Made by a program: the position numbers and the translations under genes. A model generated the notes under the pieces. That model did no database searches, was not told the DNA's origin, and was given only the letters and a program-made list of their open reading frames with translations. A DNA stretch of 64,000 bases from Streptomyces sp. NBC_01381. Lineage in GTDB: Bacteria > Actinomycetota > Actinomycetes > Streptomycetales > Streptomycetaceae. Of the stretch, positions 58,122 to 64,000 are shown in pieces; the first letter of the stretch is position 1, and each line of letters begins with the position of its first letter. Location: assembly GCF_026340305.1 (NCBI RefSeq), contig NZ_JAPEPI010000002.1:2480001-2544000 (forward strand). Reading direction: 5' to 3'.

Positions 58122-59000
58122 ATGGCGATCTACCTCACCAAGGAGAGCAAGGTCCTCGTCCAGGGCATGACCGGCGCCGAGGGCATGAAGCACACCCGGC
58201 GCATGCTCGCCGCGGGCACGGACGTCGTGGGCGGAGTCAACCCCCGCAAGGCGGGCCGCACCGTCGACTTCGACGACCGCGCCGTCCCCGTCTTCGGCTC
58301 CGTCCGCGACGGCATCGATGCCACCGGCGCCGACGTCACCGTCGTCTTCGTGCCGCCCGCCTTCTCCAAGGCCGCGGTCACCGAGGCCGCCGACGCCGGC
58401 ATCGGACTCGCCGTCGTCATCACCGAAGGCATCCCCGTGCACGACGCCGTCGCCTTCCACGCGTACGCGAAGGGGCGCGGCACCCGCGTCATCGGCCCCA
58501 ACTGCCCCGGCCTCATCACCCCGGGGCAGGCCAACGCCGGGATCATCCCCGCCGACATCACCAAACCCGGACGCGTCGGCCTGGTGTCGAAATCCGGCAC
58601 CCTCACCTACCAACTCATGTACGAGCTGCGCGACATCGGCTTCTCGACCTGCGTGGGCATCGGCGGCGACCCCGTCGTCGGCACCACGCACATCGACTGC
58701 CTCGCCGCCTTCGAGGACGACCCCGACACCGAACTGATCGTCCTCATCGGCGAGATCGGCGGCGACGCCGAGGAACGCGCGGCCGCCTACATCCAGCGCG
58801 CCGTCACCAAACCCGTCGTCGCCTACATCGCCGGCTTCACCGCACCCGAGGGCAAGACCATGGGGCACGCGGGAGCGATCGTCTCGGGCTCGTCGGGCAC
58901 CGCGAAGGCGAAGCAGGAGGCGCTAGAAGCCGCCGGTGTGCGGGTCGGCGCCACACCGACGGAGACCGCCCGCCTCGTTCTCGACCGACTCGGGGCGTGA
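58122..59000 (+). CDS. Succinate-CoA ligase alpha subunit-like protein (second SucD)
   Basis: A 292-aa CoA-binding subunit (AIYLTKESKVLVQGMTGAEG, VGGVNPRKAG, GPNCPGLITPGQANAGIIPA). The phosphorylated histidine lies in KTMGHAGAIVSGSSGTAKAK (about residue 248). It starts 11 bp after the beta subunit with GGAG upstream. The paired genes form one enzyme. The same dicarboxylate-CoA ligase alternatives apply; sequence alone does not separate succinate from malate. Confidence 0.86.
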   Translation: MAIYLTKESKVLVQGMTGAEGMKHTRRMLAAGTDVVGGVNPRKAGRTVDFDDRAVPVFGSVRDGIDATGADVTVVFVPPAFSKAAVTEAADAGIGLAVVITEGIPVHDAVAFHAYAKGRGTRVIGPNCPGLITPGQANAGIIPADITKPGRVGLVSKSGTLTYQLMYELRDIGFSTCVGIGGDPVVGTTHIDCLAAFEDDPDTELIVLIGEIGGDAEERAAAYIQRAVTKPVVAYIAGFTAPEGKTMGHAGAIVSGSSGTAKAKQEALEAAGVRVGATPTETARLVLDRLGA

Positions 59001-59074
59001 CGTCACTCATAGGTGACCGGCCCTCACTCCACTACCGTCTCTCACCCAACGCACGCTGGCCGCGAACTGATCGG

Positions 59075-59150
59075 CCCGGTACGAGCAATGCGCCTCGTCC
59101 CCGATACGAGCCATGCACCTCCCGCCCCGATACGAGCCATGCACCCCCCG
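59075..59150 (+). repeat. 25-26 bp tandem repeats upstream of the aldehyde dehydrogenase-like gene
   Basis: Three units built on CCCGATACGAGCCATGCACC: a diverged copy at 59075-59098, then 59099-59124 and 59125-59150. A fourth begins CCCCGAT at 59151 and breaks down. They fill the leader of the aldehyde dehydrogenase-like gene. Confidence 0.65.
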
Positions 59151-59184
59151 CCCCGATCTGTGCACCGTGAGCGGAGAATCCCGA

Positions 59185-60738
59185 ATGGCACCCACCCTCA
59201 CCACCCCACTCGTCCTCAAGGCCGGTACGTCCTGGGCCGACGCCTGGCAGCGCTGCCTCGCCGTCGCACCCGAGGCCTTCCGCGACGACCACGTCCTGAA
59301 CCTGTGGAACGGCAGCTGGCAGGCGGACGGCCGCGCCCTGCCCGCCACGAGCCCCGTCGACGGCAGCCCCATCGCGGGCCCGCCACGCCTCGACGCCGCC
59401 ACCGCCCACCAGGCCGTACGCGCCTCGCTCGACCAGCACCGGGCCTGGCGCCACATCCCGTTGGAGGAGCGCCGCGCCCGCGTCGCCGCCACCCTCGACG
59501 CCCTCACCCAGCACCGCGAACTGCTCGCCCTCCTCCTCGTCTGGGAGATCGGCAAACCCTGGCGCCTCGCGCAGGCCGATGTGGACCGGGCCATCGACGG
59601 CGTGCGTTGGTACGTCGACGGCATCGAGCCGATGATCGAGGGCCGGACGCCGCTGGACGGTCCGGTTTCCAACATCGCGAGCTGGAACTACCCGATGAGC
59701 GTGCTCGTTCATGCAGTGTTGGTACAGGCACTCGCGGGCAACGCGGCCATCGCCAAGACCCCGACCGATGGCGGCGTCGCCTGTCTCACCCTGGCCTGCG
59801 CGCTCGCCGCACGCGAAGGGATTCCCGTCACCCTCGTGAGCGGCAGCGGGGGAGAGCTGTCCGAAGCGCTGGTGCGCGCACCGGAGATCGGCTGTGTCTC
59901 CTTCGTCGGCGGGCGGGACACCGGCGCGGCGGTCGCCACGGCCGTCGCCGACCTCGGCAAGCGGCACATCCTCGAGCAGGAAGGACTCAACACCTGGGGC
60001 ATCTGGAACTACAGCGACTGGGACGCGCTCAGCGCCGTCGTCCCCAAGCTCTTCGACTACGGCAAGCAGCGCTGCACGGCGTATCCGCGCTTCGTCGTCC
60101 AACGAGGCCTCTTCGACCAGTTCCTCGCCGCCTACCTCCCGGCCGTGCGCACCGTCCGCGTCGGCCACCCGCTGGCGGTCGAGCAGGCCGAAGACCCTTT
60201 CCCGCAGCTGGACTTCGGGCCGCTCATCAACGCCGCCAAGGCCAAGGAACTCTCCGACCAGGTGGCGGAGGCCATCGACCGGGGTGCCGTGCCGCTGTAC
60301 CGCGGCGCGCCGGCGGCGGACCGCTTCCTGCCGGGGCAGGACACGGACGCGTACCTGCACCCCGTCACGCTCCTCAACCCGCCGCCGTCCTCGCCGCTGC
60401 ACCACGCGGAGCCGTTCGGCCCGGTCGACACCATCGTCCTGGTCGACACGGAAGCGGAGCTGCTCGCTGCCATGAACGCGTCGAACGGAGCGTTGGTCGC
60501 CACCCTGTCGACCGACGAGCCGGAGACCTACGAACGGCTCGCGCCGCAGATCCGGGCGTTCAAGACGGGCCGTGGGAAGCCTCGTTCGCGCGGTGACCGG
60601 GAGGAGCTGTTCGGCGGGTTCGGCGCGTCGTGGCGCGGCGCGTTCGTCGGAGGTGAGCTTCTGGTGCGGGCCGTCACCCATGGTCCGGCGATGGAGCGAC
60701 CGCCGGGGAACTTCCCCAGCTATCACCTCATGGCCTGA
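59185..60738 (+). CDS. Aldehyde dehydrogenase-superfamily protein, atypical
   Basis: A 517-aa ALDH-fold protein. The ATG at 59185 has GCGGAGAA upstream. The nucleophile is present as Cys297 in KQRCTAYPRFVVQ. The usual ELGGKNP glutamate motif is replaced by LEQEGLNTWGIW. NIASWNYPMSVLVHAVLVQA corresponds to the usual PWNYP segment, and AEPFGPVDTIVL to the EEIFGPV region. It lies 184 bp after the SucD-like gene on the same strand. The substrate is unknown; an acylating or glyoxylate-related role in oxalate metabolism is possible but only inferred. Confidence 0.75.
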   Translation: MAPTLTTPLVLKAGTSWADAWQRCLAVAPEAFRDDHVLNLWNGSWQADGRALPATSPVDGSPIAGPPRLDAATAHQAVRASLDQHRAWRHIPLEERRARVAATLDALTQHRELLALLLVWEIGKPWRLAQADVDRAIDGVRWYVDGIEPMIEGRTPLDGPVSNIASWNYPMSVLVHAVLVQALAGNAAIAKTPTDGGVACLTLACALAAREGIPVTLVSGSGGELSEALVRAPEIGCVSFVGGRDTGAAVATAVADLGKRHILEQEGLNTWGIWNYSDWDALSAVVPKLFDYGKQRCTAYPRFVVQRGLFDQFLAAYLPAVRTVRVGHPLAVEQAEDPFPQLDFGPLINAAKAKELSDQVAEAIDRGAVPLYRGAPAADRFLPGQDTDAYLHPVTLLNPPPSSPLHHAEPFGPVDTIVLVDTEAELLAAMNASNGALVATLSTDEPETYERLAPQIRAFKTGRGKPRSRGDREELFGGFGASWRGAFVGGELLVRAVTHGPAMERPPGNFPSYHLMA

Positions 60739-60745
60739 GCCCTCA

Positions 60746-60797
60746 CCCTGAGCCCTGACCCTGAGCTCTGACCCTGAGCTCTGACCCTGAGCTCTGA
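60746..60797. repeat. Four 13-bp CCCTGAGCTCTGA repeats between convergent genes
   Basis: Exact-length units at 60746-60758 (CCCTGAGCCCTGA), 60759-60771, 60772-60784 and 60785-60797 (CCCTGAGCTCTGA) occupy the 92-bp space between the ALDH-like and DUF2254 stops. A further degenerate unit follows. Confidence 0.8.
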
Positions 60798-60830
60798 GTC
60801 CTGAGGCATCACCGGCGGGGAGTCGGTCGG

Positions 60831-62165
60831 CTAGCCGATTCCCTGCCGGTCGGGGAGCAGGGCGAACGCGCGGTCCGCCGACTCCGGGACCGTGCGGTCC
60901 ACGGCCTGCGCGAGCAGCTCGCGGTGGCGAAGGAGGGGCTCGCGGCGCTCCTCGGGCGCAAGGCGCAGCAGATCGTCGAGGCCGGCCAGCATGCGCCGCG
61001 TGACCTGCGGATTGCCGATCGCGCAGCCACGGATCTCGGCGAACCCGAGGTCCACCAGAGCCGTCCAGTCCGGCACCGGCTGCACCAGACGCACCGCCCC
61101 GCGCCGGTCACGGTGGCGCAGGGCGCCCAGCGGGTACCGGGCCACCGACGCGAGGAACTGGATGATGCGGTCCAGGGCCTGCACGGCGGTGGTCGGATCG
61201 TTCACCGCGGGCGACAGTGCCCGCAGCGCGATGTCGGCGAGCTGGCGAAGCCCGAAGCCGAGGTCCTGGTGGAAGGTGCGCTCCACGCCCACCGAGACGG
61301 TGTACCGCAACGCACGCGGGGAGGGCGCCGCCCCGCCGTGGACCGTGAACACCGGCGTCCCCGGCACCATGAAGTCGCCGATGCGCGGGACGAGCCGCAG
61401 CACGACGCCCTGCCGTCGCGCCGCCCGCACGACCCGGGCGATGTTCACGTCCCGCAGCACCCCGGCCCGCCCGCGGTGGGTGATCCGGGCGGTCTCCGGG
61501 CCGAGACGTTCGTTGTCCACCGCGCCCTCGGTCGGATGCTTCACCGCCACCCGGAACGACTCCCGGGCGATCCGGTCGATCACGAAGCTGATCCGCATCA
61601 TGCGGAGCGTCCCGTTCACGTAGGCGATGAACAGCAGAAGGCTCAGCAGCACCATCACCATCGCCAGGACGGACTCGATCAGCGGGACGGTCGTCAGCTT
61701 CCGTGGATCGGTCTCGCTGTCGAACGACGTCAGCGTCATCAGGGAGAACAGGAACGTCGCAAGGAAGACGGTCAGCGTGATCTTGGTGATCCGCGACCTG
61801 ACGTACAGCCGCACCACGCGCGGGCTGAACTGCCCGCTCGCCATCTGCACGGCCACCAGCGAGATGCTGAAGACGACACCGATGAACGTCATCATCGCCG
61901 AGCCGATGGTGCTGATCACCGCCTTCGCGTCCTCGGCGATCGACATCAGGGACTCGACGGTTTCGTAGTCCCCGGCCTCCTTCGCCACCGTCACGATGTG
62001 GGCGTCCAGCTCGGCCGCGACCCACCACAGCACCATGGCGCCCACCAGCCCGGCGGTCGGCGCGAACCACATGGTGTCCCGCAGATGCTCGCGCAACGGG
62101 GACAGCAGCCGGGGCCGCCGAACCTTCACGTCACCCAGCGCACCAGTAATCATCCCGTCACTCAT
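60831..62165 (-). CDS. DUF2254-domain membrane protein
   Basis: A 444-aa predicted membrane protein. Four hydrophobic segments lie in the first half (FAPTAGLVGAMVLWWVAAEL, IGSAMMTFIGVVFSISLVAV, ITLTVFLATFLFSLMTLTSF, VLAMVMVLLSLLLFIAYVNG). A soluble half follows (VGVERTFHQDLGFGLRQLAD, ALSPAVNDPTTAVQALDRII), both typical of DUF2254. No function is known for the family. The start at 62163-62165 lacks a clear ribosome site; ATGs at 62267 and near 62200 are alternatives that give N-terminal extensions. Confidence 0.82.
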   Translation of the reverse strand: MSDGMITGALGDVKVRRPRLLSPLREHLRDTMWFAPTAGLVGAMVLWWVAAELDAHIVTVAKEAGDYETVESLMSIAEDAKAVISTIGSAMMTFIGVVFSISLVAVQMASGQFSPRVVRLYVRSRITKITLTVFLATFLFSLMTLTSFDSETDPRKLTTVPLIESVLAMVMVLLSLLLFIAYVNGTLRMMRISFVIDRIARESFRVAVKHPTEGAVDNERLGPETARITHRGRAGVLRDVNIARVVRAARRQGVVLRLVPRIGDFMVPGTPVFTVHGGAAPSPRALRYTVSVGVERTFHQDLGFGLRQLADIALRALSPAVNDPTTAVQALDRIIQFLASVARYPLGALRHRDRRGAVRLVQPVPDWTALVDLGFAEIRGCAIGNPQVTRRMLAGLDDLLRLAPEERREPLLRHRELLAQAVDRTVPESADRAFALLPDRQGIG

Positions 62166-62272
62166 GGTGAGACTGTAGATGCGGCGGAACGGGGCGCCGG
62201 GCATCCGCCCGCCGACCGGCGGATACGCAGGTGAAAGGCACTCCGAAAGCTTGGTATTGTTGTCCATGTCGC

Positions 62273-62290
62273 CGCGGGGAACACCCCGCG
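62273..62290. other. Hairpin 15 bp upstream of tRNA-Leu
   Basis: CGCGGGG and CCCCGCG form a perfect 7-bp stem with loop AACA just before the tRNA. It may insulate the tRNA from the divergent DUF2254 promoter or aid 5' processing. Confidence 0.35.
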
Positions 62291-62305
62291 AACGGCAAAC
62301 ACCTA

Positions 62306-62390
62306 GTCCGGGTGGCGGAATGGCAGACGCGCTAGCTTGAGGTGCTAGTGCCCTTTATCGGGCGTGGGGGTTCAAGTCCCCCCTCGGACA
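62306..62390 (+). tRNA. tRNA-Leu (anticodon GAG)
   Basis: An 85-base class II tRNA. The acceptor stem GTCCGGG pairs with CTCGGAC (one G-T pair) with A as discriminator. The anticodon stem CTAGC/GCTAG encloses loop TTGAGGT, anticodon GAG. A long variable arm (GTGCCCTTTATCGGGCGT) and T-arm GGGGGTTCAAGTCCCCC are present. CCA is not encoded. Confidence 0.95.
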
Positions 62391-62407
62391 CATAGCAGTA
62401 CAGCATC

Positions 62408-62439
62408 CGGTGCTGGCCGACTCTCGGCCGGCACCGTTT
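62408..62439 (+). terminator. tRNA terminator hairpin
   Basis: Arms CGGTGCTGGCCGA (62408-62420) and TCGGCCGGCACCG (62424-62436), one mismatch, loop CTC, followed by TTTG. It lies 17 bp beyond the tRNA. Confidence 0.75.
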
Positions 62440-62520
62440 GTCGTTGGCGGCAGCCGCCGCCGGGCCGCAGCCCGGGCCGGCGGCCATGATGCCGGCCGCT
62501 GCCAGGAGCAGCCGCCCTCC

Positions 62521-64000
62521 TCAGCGGGGCCGGGACAGCCAGGCCCGGTTGAACAGTTCGGGCAGCGGGCCGGCGGTGGGGCTGGTGAGCACCTTCTCGC
62601 GGTCGTGAGACAGCTCGGCGCCGAGCAGGTCTGCCTTCCAGGTTTCCATGGGGTGATGCGGCTTCTTCGCCGAGGCCCAGTCGCCGGGCAGGAACGTGGT
62701 GCGTCCTGCCCGGGGCCGACGATCGGTGACCACCAGCGACGCGTCGAGGAGTGGGGCGGCGGCCGCCTTGTGCCGGGCGGGCGTCCAGTCGTTCCAGCGG
62801 CGGATGTTGCGGTCGGTGGGTGCGGGCAGCGCGAGCAGCTGGAGGTACAGGGTCGCGGCATCGGTATCGAGGCCGAGATCGGCGGCGGCCTTGGCCACGG
62901 TGTCGGGGGCCGAGGCGCGAGGGTCCGTCTCGTAGCTGCCGGGCGGCAGCGCCCCGGAGCTGATCCTCTCCTCCAGGCGGCGGCACTCGGGGCCACGCAG
63001 CCAACGTACGAGGGAGAGATAGGACCCCTCGCGGTCGACGGCGGAATCCAGGCGCTGTGAACGCTCGTCCTTGCCGTACTGGGCCGGCCGGAAGTAGATG
63101 CCCGGCGACTGGCGGGCGCCCCGCCGGTCGATGCCGCCCTCGGCGATGACGGTGAGCCCGTCGTCGAGCGTGGGGTGATCGAGGGGGGTGCGGGCCTCTC
63201 GGTACTCCTGGGCGCCGGGGAAGCTTGGTGCCAGGTCCGCCACGGTCCAGCCGCGCAGTGAGTAGCCCCGGGTGTCCAGGAGCAGCTCCGGGTGGGCAAG
63301 GCGTTCGCGCAGCAGCGTGGCCACCTTGGGCAGGCCTTCGCGGACCGGGTCCCCGCCCGGCAGTTCGGCGTAGATCCACGGCATCGCGTGGCACGTCGAG
63401 GCGAGCAGTTCCTTGAAGCGGAACCCGTCCTCGCCCTCCCAGCCGTGGCCGATGACGCTGCTCGCCCGCAGCCGGGTGTCGGCGTCCCGGGTCAGCACCG
63501 CGTTGCTCGTGGGGTCGGTGAACACCGTGCAGACCGCGGCCGGGGCCATGCGCACCGACTCGTGCTCGGTCGCCACCGCGAGCGTCGCCTCCGAGACGGC
63601 CGGGCGTGTGCCCTGCTGCGTGCGCCAGGCCTCGGCGATCCGATCGGCGAGCGCGGCCTGCCCGCCGGGCCGCCACAACTGCTCCGGGTCGTCGGGCAGC
63701 ACCCCGGCGAGCAGATCCAGGCGTGCGGGCACCTGCAGGTCGTTCAGCTCGCGCAAGCCCGCATCGGCTTCGGACTGCTTGAGCCGCAGGGTCTTGCGGG
63801 CCTCGGCGTCCAGCCGCCACTTGACGTAGGAGCCGTCCGGAATTCCGGCGAGCAGCAGGGAAGCGGCGGCGCGGCTGAGTCCCGTGGCGTCGGCCAGTGC
63901 GGCGGCCGCATCCCGGTCCCAGGGGGCCGGGCCGTTCGCGCGTACGAGAGTGGTGAGCCCCTGCAGTTGGGCCGGGGTTCCCCAGCCGCCCGTCGGGACG
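62521..64000 (-). CDS. Large unrecognised protein, 5' end beyond the right edge
   Basis: The minus-strand frame is open from the window edge (64000) to TGA at 62521-62523, giving at least 490 residues of C-terminal sequence. It is soluble, helical and rich in Leu/Arg/Asp. Recognisable stretches are AALADATGLSRAAASLLLAG, RLRASSVIGHGWEGEDGFRF, LLASTCHAMPWIYAELPGGD, ARQSPGIYFRPAQYG and LYLQLLALPAPTDRNIRRWN. No catalytic motif or membrane segment is seen. Codon use matches the rest of the window. I do not recognise the family; the ATG at 63754-63756 is internal, since homology-like sequence continues upstream of it. Confidence 0.7.
   Translation of the reverse strand, partial: VPTGGWGTPAQLQGLTTLVRANGPAPWDRDAAAALADATGLSRAAASLLLAGIPDGSYVKWRLDAEARKTLRLKQSEADAGLRELNDLQVPARLDLLAGVLPDDPEQLWRPGGQAALADRIAEAWRTQQGTRPAVSEATLAVATEHESVRMAPAAVCTVFTDPTSNAVLTRDADTRLRASSVIGHGWEGEDGFRFKELLASTCHAMPWIYAELPGGDPVREGLPKVATLLRERLAHPELLLDTRGYSLRGWTVADLAPSFPGAQEYREARTPLDHPTLDDGLTVIAEGGIDRRGARQSPGIYFRPAQYGKDERSQRLDSAVDREGSYLSLVRWLRGPECRRLEERISSGALPPGSYETDPRASAPDTVAKAAADLGLDTDAATLYLQLLALPAPTDRNIRRWNDWTPARHKAAAAPLLDASLVVTDRRPRAGRTTFLPGDWASAKKPHHPMETWKADLLGAELSHDREKVLTSPTAGPLPELFNRAWLSRPR

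Noticed and set aside
62169..62178. GACTGTAGAT resembling a GntR half-site near the DUF2254 start
   Set aside because: Only 8-9 bases match, with no partner half; chance is likely.
62306..62390. tRNA-Leu as an attachment site of an integrated element
   Set aside because: No integrase, direct repeat of the tRNA 3' end or change in codon use is seen in the following 1.6 kb.
62372..63820. 482-codon minus-strand frame overlapping the tRNA
   Set aside because: Frame-shifted shadow of the 62521-64000 gene; Arg/Gly-rich, and runs into the tRNA.

Overview
The window is high-GC actinobacterial chromosome, almost certainly Streptomyces. The evidence is the strong GC bias at third codon positions, GTG/TTG starts, twin-arginine and lipoprotein signals, many 1-4 bp gene overlaps, and intergenic hairpin modules of the kind common in that genus. 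No phage, plasmid, insertion sequence, rRNA or CRISPR was found. One tRNA-Leu(GAG) lies near the right end. No gene-free stretch exceeds 300 bp.

Layout. (1) 1-4567, minus strand: an AMP-forming acyl-CoA ligase followed by a Liv-type ABC importer (binding lipoprotein, fused permease), with palindromic operator candidates. (2) 4772-14238: an MFS exporter divergent from a double-Lrp regulator; a LysR regulator divergent from a bile-acid/sodium symporter family gene; a DUF4185/DUF5005-like protein and a sialidase; a quinone oxidoreductase divergent from a MarR gene across two palindromes. (3) 14331-24497: a formate dehydrogenase operon (PanE-like reductase, Mo subunit, NuoE-NuoF fusion, Fe-S subunit, FdhD) divergent from an oxalate/formate-type MFS carrier with a 47-aa small partner; then a KASIII-like enzyme and a GntR/FCD regulator. 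(4) 24494-27851: small genes including an F420-reductase-like protein and a WYL regulator. (5) 28044-35376: ROK regulator, ribose-type ABC importer, Gfo/Idh dehydrogenase and sugar isomerase. (6) 35629-48682: secreted PQQ-type sugar dehydrogenase, ThuA-DUF1080 lipoprotein, then an Ebo-type operon (Ino1-like cyclase, UbiA/EboC, TIM barrel, EboA, EboB, EboE, EboF) and a Tat-exported TIM barrel. (7) 48772-60738: two tandem oxalate/formate-type carriers, ADP-forming acyl-CoA synthetase, formyl-CoA transferase and oxalyl-CoA decarboxylase-like enzyme, divergent from a second SucCD pair and an aldehyde dehydrogenase-like gene. (8) 60831-64000: DUF2254 membrane protein, tRNA-Leu, and a large unrecognised gene cut by the edge.

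Regions 3 and 7 appear to form one oxalate/formate regulon. Oxalate would be imported, activated by CoA transfer, decarboxylated, and the formate oxidised to CO2 with NAD reduction. Related sequence elements (half-site TTGYMTACAGT) occur in the promoter of the GntR gene, in the fdh/carrier divergent promoter and in the oxc/sucC divergent promoter 33 kb away. This suggests the GntR protein controls all of them.

Regions 5 and 6 look like uptake and oxidative processing of a sugar or cyclitol, coupled to an Ebo-like prenyl/cyclitol pathway in which an inositol-phosphate-synthase homologue stands where EboD (dehydroquinate-synthase-like) is normally found. Several genes there carry low-complexity expansions, and a 36-bp minisatellite lies between ino1 and eboC.
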